Positions 7,606 to 13,810 of a stretch of DNA of 13,810 bases are shown piece by piece; position 1 is the stretch's first letter, and every line of letters begins with the position of its first letter. Origin of the DNA: Saprospirales bacterium (GTDB lineage: Bacteria > Bacteroidota > Bacteroidia > Chitinophagales > JADIYW01); NCBI GenBank assembly GCA_016711605.1, contig JADJSS010000018.1:1-13810 (forward strand), in the 5' to 3' direction. Position numbers and translations under genes: made by a program. Below the pieces are notes generated by a model. The model had not been told where the DNA came from. It saw only the letters and a list, made by a program, of their open reading frames with translations, and did not search any database.

Positions 7606-8793
7606 ATGTCAGAATTGAATTACCATCAGAAGTTTATTGACCTGAAAACATGCGTGCTGATTCCGACGTACAACAATGAACAGACGTTGAAGCAAGTGAT
7701 AGAAAGTGTATTGGAATATACATCGAATGTATTGGTGATTAATGATGGTTCTACGGATTCTACTTTAAGTATATTGGCAAATTTTCCGCAAGTTAAGAAC
7801 GTTGGTTATGCAGTGAACCAAGGAAAAGGTTTTGCCTTGCGAACTGGTTTTAAAGCAGCGTTGGATTTAGGTTTTGAGAACGCGATTTCCATAGATTCAG
7901 ATGGACAACATTTTGCAAAAGACTTACCAAAATTTCTGGAATATTTGGAAACGAAAGGACAAGCGTTGGTTATTGGCGCGCGCAACATGGATCAGGCATC
8001 TGTGCCAACGAAAAGCAGTTTTGGCAATAAGTTTTCTACCTTTTGGTTTTGGGCCGAAACCTTTACTAAAGTGCCTGATACACAATCTGGCTACCGTTTG
8101 TATCCGATTTCGTTGATGAAAAATATGCGATTTTTCACGAAGAAGTTTGAGTTTGAAATTGAAGTGATTGTGCGCGCATCTTGGAAATATATTAAGGTAG
8201 ATTCAGTTCCGGTAACGGTTTATTATGCGCCGAAAGAAACACGCATTACACATTTCAGGCCGTTGAAAGATTTTACACGCATCAGTATTTTAAATACGGT
8301 GTTGGTGCTGATTGCTGCACTCTATATTCATCCAAGAAACTTTATTGTTCCGTGGTTTAAAAAAGAAACTTACCGACAAATGAAGTATGAAGTGCTGCAT
8401 TCTGAAACGTCCAATACTATTACATCTTTGTCGGTGGCGTTTGGTATTTTTATGGGTATTGTGCCACTTTGGGGTTTTCAGTTGTTGATAGGTATTGCAT
8501 TAGCGGTTTACTTTCGATTGAATAAATTAATCTTTATTTTGTTTGCACACATCAGTATTCCACCGATGATACCGTTGATTATTTATTTGAGTTTTAAGAT
8601 TGGTACCATCTGGATGGGTGAGCATGCAAGCCATGTTTTCTTTAGCAGAAATCTATCCTTAGAAACGATAAAAATAAACGTGATTCAATATACAGTAGGT
8701 GCGATTACATTTGCTACAATTGCTGGTTTACTTGCCGGACTCACCACTTATTTTATGTTGATTGCGTATAAGAAACGATTGATTAAAGAATAA
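7606..8793 (+). CDS. Family 2 glycosyltransferase fused to a DUF2062 membrane domain
   Basis: The protein (395 residues from ATG 7606; an in-frame TTG two codons earlier is less likely) has a GT-A domain: VLIPTYNN (17-24), VINDGSTDS (44-52, nucleotide-sugar-binding Asp47), the metal-binding DSD at 97-99 in SIDSDGQH, and SGYRLYP near 157-163. After about residue 225 come hydrophobic segments and a DUF2062-like region (SLSVAFGIFMGIVPLWGFQL, then a segment with HISIPPMIPLIIYL), predicting several membrane helices and a cytoplasmic catalytic domain. GT2-DUF2062 fusions belong to aryl-polyene/flexirubin clusters, where they probably glycosylate the lipid or head group before export. Neither donor nor acceptor can be read from the sequence. 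It is the last gene of the cluster in the window. Confidence 0.88.
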   Translation: MSELNYHQKFIDLKTCVLIPTYNNEQTLKQVIESVLEYTSNVLVINDGSTDSTLSILANFPQVKNVGYAVNQGKGFALRTGFKAALDLGFENAISIDSDGQHFAKDLPKFLEYLETKGQALVIGARNMDQASVPTKSSFGNKFSTFWFWAETFTKVPDTQSGYRLYPISLMKNMRFFTKKFEFEIEVIVRASWKYIKVDSVPVTVYYAPKETRITHFRPLKDFTRISILNTVLVLIAALYIHPRNFIVPWFKKETYRQMKYEVLHSETSNTITSLSVAFGIFMGIVPLWGFQLLIGIALAVYFRLNKLIFILFAHISIPPMIPLIIYLSFKIGTIWMGEHASHVFFSRNLSLETIKINVIQYTVGAITFATIAGLLAGLTTYFMLIAYKKRLIKE

Positions 8794-8833
8794 CATAAAA
8801 TTCGCATCACTTCCATACATTGTCTATCATTTG

Positions 8834-8853
8834 ACTATGAATCAATATGGTTT
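8834..8853. repeat. Solitary right arm of the intergenic repeat (copy D)
   Basis: ACTATGAATCAATATGGTTT matches the right arm of copy A (CTATGAATCTATGTGGTT) at 16 of 18 bases. No left arm or core hairpin is visible between it and the glycosyltransferase stop, so this is a remnant or partial copy. The rest of the gap 8794-8993 shows nothing else recognisable. Confidence 0.45.
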
Positions 8854-8993
8854 CGATAAATTTACTCCATCATTCAATAGTTTTTAAGCAAATAGGATAG
8901 TAGCAATCGCTTCGTTTTACAATACCAATTACTCAAAATAAATCCTGCATTTTACCGAATTCTAATTTGTATTGTACGAATACTCATTGAATA

Positions 8994-9024
8994 TTGACAG
9001 CTGAGAAAGTAGTACATAATTTTA
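8994..9024 (+). promoter_or_regulatory. Bacteroidota-type promoter for the lipoprotein gene
   Basis: TTG (8994-8996, in TTGACA), a 20-base spacer and TAATTTTA (9017-9024) fit the TTG-N19-21-TAnnTTTG promoter with one change at the last base. Transcription should begin near 9030, about 12 bases before the ATG at 9042. This argues against the longer reading frame from the TTG at 8994, which would place the start codon inside the promoter. Confidence 0.6.
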
Positions 9025-9041
9025 CATCAAAAAATAATTTT

Positions 9042-9626
9042 ATGAAAAACAACATCCAACTTTCAACAAAACTAATAGCTGCATTTATGCTGCTTTCTGG
9101 CTTAATTCTTTCTTGCAAGAAAAATGAGAAAGACGACCCTAACATTACTTATAAAACATTCAACAAATCTGTGACTTCTCAGTTAGATCGCGATCTTAAA
9201 AAAGATTCTATTGATATAAACGGCGATGGTAGCACCGATATGTTTGTGTTAGCTGTATCCAATGAAGCAGCCGATACATCGATTTGTTATCTTTCGGGTA
9301 CTCACGCTTATATGTATATAGATTCTACACAAACTTATTTCATAACTTATAAGTTAAAAAACATGGCGAGCGGACAACAACCTGCATTGCTTTCCACTAA
9401 AACAGAATGGTATAATATTGTGTTTGCTGCTGTGAAAGCAACACCTAATAACAGAGGTTTTGCTGGAGTTGGCGATGTGTATATTCCAATTATTTTTCTG
9501 GATGGTGCAAATAAACATTATGGTTGGATACGTTTAAACGTTAGCAGTGATTACCGAACGATCAAAGTAATAGATGGTGCTTATCATATTACACCAGATA
9601 CACCAATTAAAATGGGTGATAAGTAA
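9042..9626 (+). CDS. Lipoprotein with a DxNGDGxxD calcium-loop-like motif, function unknown
   Basis: The 194-residue protein starts MKNNIQLSTKL and has a lipobox ILSC with Cys25, followed by KKNEKDD, a charged stretch after the lipidated Cys as in many Bacteroidota outer-membrane lipoproteins. DINGDGSTD (58-66) matches the calcium-binding loop seen in EF-hand-like, FG-GAP and dockerin repeats, here as a single copy. The C-terminal half is strand-rich and ends with KHYGWIRLNVSSDYRTIKVI, a pattern I associate with extracellular beta-sandwich proteins, but I do not recognise a named family. ATG 9042 was chosen because it gives a proper signal peptide and follows the promoter at 8994-9024. It appears to be a single-gene unit ending at the terminator 150 bases downstream. 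Confidence 0.75.
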   Translation: MKNNIQLSTKLIAAFMLLSGLILSCKKNEKDDPNITYKTFNKSVTSQLDRDLKKDSIDINGDGSTDMFVLAVSNEAADTSICYLSGTHAYMYIDSTQTYFITYKLKNMASGQQPALLSTKTEWYNIVFAAVKATPNNRGFAGVGDVYIPIIFLDGANKHYGWIRLNVSSDYRTIKVIDGAYHITPDTPIKMGDK

Positions 9627-9777
9627 ACCTTGAAGCGCGAGACTTTAGTAGTTTTTCCATGATAAGCATTTAATTAAGCGATATTTGCAGCTTGAAGTGA
9701 AATAATGGAAGCCGTGAGTGCACAATAACGTGTTGTGATTGTAGATTTCTCTTGTATTCATGACGGACGTCATTTAC
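9627..9777 (+). other. Gene-free stretch with small hairpins before the terminator
   Basis: No coding frame is convincing here. Two small inverted repeats lie in it: CACAA (9721-9725) with TTGTG (9733-9737), and ATGACG-GA-CGTCAT (9760-9773), the latter directly before the terminator. GATATTTG at 9680-9687 resembles a -7 box, but no TTG lies at the right distance upstream. It may be a structured 3' untranslated region of the lipoprotein mRNA or a small RNA ending at 9800; neither is proven. Confidence 0.25.
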
Positions 9778-9800
9778 AACCTCGCATGAGCGAGGTTTTT
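9778..9800 (+). terminator. Intrinsic terminator after the lipoprotein gene
   Basis: AACCTCGC (9778-9785), loop ATGA, GCGAGGTT (9790-9797) form a perfect 8-base-pair GC-rich stem continuing into TTT. It is the clearest terminator in the window. It lies between the + strand lipoprotein and the convergent - strand gene remnant whose stop is at 9799-9801. In the - direction the T run is missing (GTAAATG follows), so it serves mainly + strand transcripts. Confidence 0.8.
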
Positions 9801-10886
9801 ATGTTTCCTTCATTTTTATTAATTTGATTGTTTTATCAATGTTTGACAATATTTGTTTTGAATTAGCATATCTTTTTACTGACCAAATATATGTTGCCTC
9901 TTGTATCAAGTGTTTCCCAAACTATATAAAATCTATCAATACCGCTTAGAAGAAAACAATGCAAATGGATTATGAACAAGGAAGTTTTAGATTGTCGTGG
10001 TTATGTTTACTTGATAGAAATCTTAAGTGATTATGATGTTTTGTATTTGTGTTTTCAGAAGATTATTGAAGAAATGAATCTCATCTTTAAAAAAAGTTTT
10101 TGATTTAAAGTCATTACCTACAATAGCTTCTAAGTATTCGTCCATTGTAAATAGCTGTTTGTCTCCTGTTAACTCTTTTTTTCTTGCATTCTTTACAATT
10201 TCAAATTTAACTTCTTCAACAAAAGTGTTATCTATTTTTCAATTTCTACTGATGTTGCATTTGTATTAATAATCTTATCATCAAGAACTTCGATTGTTGC
10301 TGTAACATTTATTTTTTTTTTTTAATACATTTTCAAAATAATTTTAATTGCATCAAATTCTTTAATTAAATGCTCGTTTAAGATCCAAATTCAATTGGAT
10401 TCGGGTCATTAAAAGTTGGCAATTTTTTGGTAAATACAACACGACCAGAAAGAAATGTTAAGTTTTTAATAGGAATTGAAAATGTTTCTGTATGGTTTAC
10501 CTGTGATGGTTCAGCTTGAATTGGTATTTCTTTCCTAAATATTCGTTCCGGCTTTGGTGCTAAGATATTTGCAGGTTCTGCTGTAATTTAAAGTTCTAAA
10601 CAATGAAAATGTATCTATACTTTTAAATAACTTTATCAATTGTGACTAATATGTCAGATAATTCAACTTGATCACTCGAAAATTCAGTATCACCAACATG
10701 GTAGCTTAATATATCAACAAATAATTTATTTTCGTCCTCTCTGTAGTTAATTACTCTTATCGTCCAATAAGCTGATGCTAAATTTAACGTTAGGTCAGGT
10801 AACTGAACCTGATTGAAATCTAAGCAATTTCTTCTGTTAAAAAAGCCATATCTTTTTAAACAAAATTTTAATTCTTGTCCTTTCAT
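9799..10886 (-). pseudogene. Multiply frameshifted conserved hypothetical gene (about 350 codons)
   Basis: The first piece starts at ATG 10886 (MKGQELKFCLKRYGFFNRRN) and reads 87 residues to a stop at 10623. Protein-like pieces then continue on the same strand, each one base out of frame: ANILAPKPERIFRKEIPIQA, NLTFLSGRVVFTKKLPTFND, NVTATIEVLDDKIINTNATS, VEEVKFEIVKNARKKELTGD, FTMDEYLEAIVGNDFKSKTF, LRFLSSKHNHDNL, DRFYIVWETLDT and finally EATYIWSVKRYANSKQILSN, ending at TAA 9799-9801. About eight to ten single-base indels separate them, including ones at a T12 run (10312-10323), T5 (10235-10239) and 10625-10627. No domain with a known activity was recognised; the protein is soluble, rich in beta strands and without a signal peptide. 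A good promoter precedes it. It lies downstream of McrC on the same strand, but a link to restriction is only positional. Confidence 0.65.
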
Positions 10887-10985
10887 AATTTAGAATTTAA
10901 ACAGACGTTAATTGATAGATGTATACTATTAATTGTGTTATTGATTTATTTTGTAGAGCTGTTATTACTATATAGCGTGCTTGTT

Positions 10986-11018
10986 CAAATATACCGTTTT
11001 AGTTATATAAAATACAAA
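10986..11018 (-). promoter_or_regulatory. Bacteroidota-type promoter for the broken hypothetical gene
   Basis: On the - strand the sequence reads TTTG (11018-11015), a 21-base spacer, then TATATTTG (10993-10986), an exact TAnnTTTG -7 box with the expected upstream TTTG. Transcription would start near 10980, leaving a leader of about 95 bases before ATG 10886. This shows the gene is a separate unit from McrBC. Confidence 0.6.
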
Positions 11019-11133
11019 TTATTTTCAACTTTCTTATATAACATTTATAAATTGTATTAGCAGTTGATATACGAGGTTCATTTATTAATGAATGTATTCA
11101 ATAAATTTCGTTATAAGAACAACGATAGGGGAG

Positions 11134-11174
11134 CCACAGAAATACAAATTTTTTATCTATTTATTTCTATGTGG
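11134..11174. repeat. Short copy of the intergenic inverted repeat (copy E)
   Basis: CCACAGAAATACAAA (11134-11148) and ATTTATTTCTATGTGG (11159-11174) are inverted, with a two-base gap in the left arm and one mismatch, and they share the CCACA(TA)GAAA / TTTCTATGTGG ends of the other copies. The arms are only 10 bases apart, so the central CATAG hairpin is absent and the arms themselves form the stem. Confidence 0.45.
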
Positions 11175-11230
11175 ATAGATGTTCGATATGGAAAGTAGGT
11201 TTGTTGAAACCAACAAGGACCAAAGATCAT

Positions 11231-12460
11231 TTATAGTTTGATTTCTAGGTTATTAAGTTTATTTATTAATAGTTTTTTTGCTTCATTAATATCATCTTTT
11301 CTTAAGGTATTCCAAAAATTAAGATCGTGTCTGTGGTCGTCTTTCAGAGTTTCGCTATTGTCGAACTTGTTATAAAGGTTTGATTTGTATTTAGCGTCTA
11401 TGAATACTAAGAGGTTTTCCTTTTGATATATAGCGTCTGGTTCAATGTGTTTTAGTTCCCACGAATAGTGCTTAGAAGTTCGTGAGTGGAACTTGAAATT
11501 TGCAAATAATTTTCCTCCGGTCTCTTTAGCAACTGCTTTGAAAATGTGTTGAACGAATTTTTCAAAAACATCTGAGAAGTCTACTCTCCATGCTGTGCTG
11601 TCAACCAAATTAAAGTTAAGAATTTTATTAGCTTGTTCTTTACACGTTTTTACTGTTGGGCTGTCAGATGATTTGGCAATAATATTATTTGTCGCTTTAG
11701 GTTTATGGTGATACAACTTTTCTTCAATGAAACTAAGCTTTACACGGATTGTGTTTTTTATTCTTTGTGGCGTATTAGAAGAAAGTAATTCATTCTTACA
11801 AATGTCAAATACATATCGTACTTCGGCATATTCGCTATGAAACTCACTTAAAATATTTTTTCGAGTTGGAAACTTTAAACGATTTTCAATTTTGTATTCG
11901 TTGTTGATGTATTTGTTCCAATTGATTTGTCCAGAAGGTTGGCTAGATATTTTTTCGATATTGTCAAACTTACGCCAAGGTCTTGATAGTAACGCTTCAA
12001 GAGAAGCAATGAATTTCACTGCTTCTAAATATAACGGTGGTCGGAAGTTTTTACCAGAAGCAAGCGGCAAGCTGTCAATAACTTCCGGGCTTATTTCTGT
12101 TCCAAGCAAATTCAGAATTTCAATGTAATCTTCAAAACGGTCACGACCAGTAAACCTTGGCATTACGACAAAATCACCTATTTGCTTTCCTGTGTCAGAT
12201 GCTCTTAGAGGAATAGTACCAATGAAGCTGGAAGAACGAAATGTCAATGAGGTATTTTGGTCAGAGCCAATAATAAATGGTTGAACGCCTATGAACTTGA
12301 ATTGCGATGAGTTATAGTCGATAAACTTTTGGAGATACTGGCCAATAATTCTTTTGTCAGCCGATTTAAACCATTTTTTTTGCAAAGCAATTCCACTTAA
12401 CTGTCTTGATTGTTCAGTTAAACAAGGTACTTCACAAAAAACATCTAATGGCTTGATCAT
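11231..12460 (-). CDS. mcrC: McrC-like nuclease subunit of an McrBC restriction system
   Basis: The 409-residue protein has an N-terminal region for binding McrB and a C-terminal PD-(D/E)xK nuclease: a helix around VDFSDVFEKFVQHIF, then EPDAIY with Asp342, and LLVFIDAKYK with Asp355-Ala-Lys357 as the catalytic end of the motif. McrC cleaves DNA when driven by the GTPase McrB at modified cytosines. Its ATG overlaps the McrB stop by 4 bases (ATGA), so the subunits are translationally coupled. After LKDDHRHDL (around 373-381) I expect a further 60 or so residues that usually hold a Q/Y-containing helix and another strand; here the sequence goes directly to NFWNTLRKDDINEAKKLLIN and ends. This could be an in-frame deletion or a shorter subfamily, judged from memory of the family. 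Confidence 0.88.
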   Translation of the reverse strand: MIKPLDVFCEVPCLTEQSRQLSGIALQKKWFKSADKRIIGQYLQKFIDYNSSQFKFIGVQPFIIGSDQNTSLTFRSSSFIGTIPLRASDTGKQIGDFVVMPRFTGRDRFEDYIEILNLLGTEISPEVIDSLPLASGKNFRPPLYLEAVKFIASLEALLSRPWRKFDNIEKISSQPSGQINWNKYINNEYKIENRLKFPTRKNILSEFHSEYAEVRYVFDICKNELLSSNTPQRIKNTIRVKLSFIEEKLYHHKPKATNNIIAKSSDSPTVKTCKEQANKILNFNLVDSTAWRVDFSDVFEKFVQHIFKAVAKETGGKLFANFKFHSRTSKHYSWELKHIEPDAIYQKENLLVFIDAKYKSNLYNKFDNSETLKDDHRHDLNFWNTLRKDDINEAKKLLINKLNNLEIKL

Positions 12461-13810
12461 TCAAAAAGTGATTTGTTTATTCGAATAGCAAAATAATTAT
12501 TGAATTCTTCTTTGGCATTTCTAATCAACCCTTCTTGTAAATATTCTTTTATTAGTGGGAAAATTTCGTACTTGATACGGTTATTCATTTCCTCTTCAGT
12601 GTCTGCAATAAAGTAACCTTGTCCGGGTTGCAGTGACAATTCATTACTTGAGGCATACCAGTCAAATATTTCTTGAATTATTGCAAAATCTTCCTTGAAG
12701 AATTGTTTTGAAATAATGGCCTTAGGTTTTAATGTGTACCAAGCAAATCGTCTACGTAAAGCAAAGTCAACAACTGCCAAACTTCTGTCGGCAGTGTTCA
12801 TAGTAGCAATTACAGAAAAATTATCAGGCAGTTTGTTAATTTTGAAATCCGGGGAAATCTCAATTTCAACATTCGATTTGTCCATTTTATGTTCAAACAA
12901 ATAGAAAATGGGGCCTAAAACATTCGAAAGATTTGCTCTGTTTATTTCGTCAATTATCAAAAGGACTTTTTCATTCTCGTGTTCTTTCGCATACTTCAAA
13001 GCCTCGGTAAAACTTCCCAAATTTTCTTTGTAGCTAAGTTCTTTATTGTTTAAATCGGGGCGAATACCAAAAATAAAATCTGAAAAACTTGTCTCTGCAT
13101 GGAACTGGGTTAAAAATGTTTTTGCTTTAATTTTTTCTGCAACTTCTTTAGCCGTTCTTGTTTTCCCAGTCCCTGGAGGTCCTTGAAGTACAATATATTT
13201 TCTTTCGTGCAGAAGATTTTTTATTTCTTCTGCTTCATCAATTGTCTCTGCCTTAAGGAAAGGTTCCAAAGCTTCTGAAATAGCTTTTCTGTGGTCTTTG
13301 TTTGAAGGCCAGTCTCTAAGTTTTGCGTAACCAGCTACAAATGCAGCAATTATTTTCTTGCCTTCTTCGCTTTCTGGGTCATCAACAATTTGGCAAGCTG
13401 GTAAAACTTTTGTGTAAGTCTTTATTGTGTTTTTTATGTGTTGTAAATCTAGGCTGCCAGTGATGGACTTTGGCAAACTTGTTTCTATGTCAGAAAAGTC
13501 CGATTTGCAAAACCCCTTTTCGTTAATAAGTTTAGAAAATAGTCGCCTTAGGCCTGGATAGGTAGCTAGTTCATAGTCATTTTTAAAACCACTAGAACCA
13601 ATACCCAAACAAACTAACCAAGGTTGGTCTTGGTCGTTTGGAAATATAGTTAGTGAAAAGTCGTGGAATGGTCCCGAAGCTTCTTCTTCTGGATGAATAA
13701 AACCAAAGTAAGCTCCGTTGTCTTTTAAAGCTTCTTGTCCAGTGTTGTTTCGTTCAACATAAGGTTTATTAAATTCGTTGTCAGTTTTGGCACCGAACTG
13801 TTCCGCTTTC
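12457..13810 (-). CDS. mcrB: McrB-like GTP-dependent AAA+ motor of an McrBC system (5' end outside window)
   Basis: The frame is open to the right edge, giving at least 450 residues; the TTG near 13608 is internal, as conserved sequence (FGFIHPEEEASGPFHDFSLT, then DQPWLVCLGIGSSGFKNDYE) continues upstream of it. This N-terminal part is the MrcB-type domain that reads modified DNA. The AAA+ domain has Walker A GPPGTGKT (13159-13182), the stretch QFHAETSFSDFIFGIRP, Walker B with the McrB form LLIIDEINRAN, and the signature MNTADRSLAVVDFALRRRF, which holds the NTAD element tied to GTP use and the arginine residues of the ring interface. McrB rings bind McrC and translocate DNA. Together with McrC it would cut incoming modified phage or plasmid DNA. 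Promoter and true start lie beyond the window. Confidence 0.93.
   Translation of the reverse strand, partial: KAEQFGAKTDNEFNKPYVERNNTGQEALKDNGAYFGFIHPEEEASGPFHDFSLTIFPNDQDQPWLVCLGIGSSGFKNDYELATYPGLRRLFSKLINEKGFCKSDFSDIETSLPKSITGSLDLQHIKNTIKTYTKVLPACQIVDDPESEEGKKIIAAFVAGYAKLRDWPSNKDHRKAISEALEPFLKAETIDEAEEIKNLLHERKYIVLQGPPGTGKTRTAKEVAEKIKAKTFLTQFHAETSFSDFIFGIRPDLNNKELSYKENLGSFTEALKYAKEHENEKVLLIIDEINRANLSNVLGPIFYLFEHKMDKSNVEIEISPDFKINKLPDNFSVIATMNTADRSLAVVDFALRRRFAWYTLKPKAIISKQFFKEDFAIIQEIFDWYASSNELSLQPGQGYFIADTEEEMNNRIKYEIFPLIKEYLQEGLIRNAKEEFNNYFAIRINKSLFE

Larger units (their letters stand above)
10887..11230. other. Gap between McrC and the broken - strand gene
   Basis: This 344-base, very AT-rich stretch has no convincing gene; a 61-codon hydrophobic frame on the + strand (10875-11060, TTG start) overlaps the neighbouring gene start and looks spurious. 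It holds the - strand promoter at 10986-11018, repeat copy E at 11134-11174 and a 6-base-pair hairpin TTGTTG-AAAC-CAACAA (11201-11216) 15 bases after the McrC stop, which lacks a T run and is at best a weak terminator. Confidence 0.5.

Noticed and set aside
8994..9041. N-terminal extension of the lipoprotein from TTG 8994
   Set aside because: The TTG is the -33 element of a good promoter, and the extension would bury the signal peptide behind 16 polar residues.
9963..10031. Short + strand frame (MQMDYEQGSFRLSWLCLLD...)
   Set aside because: It lies on the opposite strand of the frameshifted gene remnant, whose - strand pieces are continuous and more protein-like.
10875..11060. A 61-codon hydrophobic frame on the + strand that looks like a membrane peptide
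   Set aside because: It uses a TTG start, overlaps the start of the - strand gene and its promoter, and its hydrophobic look follows from AT-rich composition.
11201..11216. Terminator after McrC (TTGTTG-AAAC-CAACAA)
   Set aside because: The stem is weak and AT-rich and no T run follows in the - strand direction, so it is not listed as a terminator.
12457..13608. McrB starting at TTG 13608 as a complete 383-residue protein
   Set aside because: The frame is open and carries conserved-looking McrB sequence upstream to the window edge, so the gene is partial and the TTG internal.
1..13810. CRISPR array or tRNA genes
   Set aside because: No regularly spaced direct repeats and no cloverleaf-compatible segment were seen on either strand.

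Overview
This AT-rich window most likely comes from a member of the Bacteroidota. The evidence is a flexirubin/aryl-polyene-type gene set, two promoters of the Bacteroidota form (TTG or TTTG, about 20 bases, TAnnTTT[G/A]), A-rich leaders without Shine-Dalgarno sites, and lipoproteins with short signal peptides. No RNA gene was recognised.

Layout. Bases 2-136 are the 3' end of a gene that resembles TrhO (tRNA uridine hydroxylase). Bases 311-1634 hold a DJ-1/PfpI-family gene and a small antitoxin/ParE-type toxin pair, all broken by single-base indels. Bases 1667-8793 hold part of an aryl-polyene (flexirubin-like) pathway, all on the + strand: a short ketosynthase-like protein without the catalytic Cys, an acyl carrier protein, a FabF-like ketosynthase, a second Cys-less ketosynthase homologue (chain-length-factor type), a NodB-type deacetylase, a LolA-like carrier, a lipoprotein, a FabZ-like dehydratase and a GT2-DUF2062 glycosyltransferase. 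The first four encode chain building, and the rest suggest dehydration, envelope delivery and decoration. Typical partners (ketoreductase, ammonia lyase, CoA ligase, MMPL exporter, acyltransferase) are not in the window. Bases 9042-9626 encode an unrelated lipoprotein with its own promoter, followed by an intrinsic terminator.

The - strand from the right end carries an McrB/McrC modification-dependent restriction pair (McrB cut by the window edge). Beyond it lies an unknown gene (9799-10886) that survives only as frame-shifted pieces.

Two patterns cut across the genes. First, about 17 apparent +1/-1 indels, mostly in A or T runs, are confined to 760-4420 and 9900-10630, while 4690-9630 and the McrBC genes are clean. 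These may be local consensus errors or recent inactivation. Second, the intergenic gaps carry copies of an inverted-repeat element with CCACATAGA-type ends, two of which enclose a CATAG-stem hairpin.
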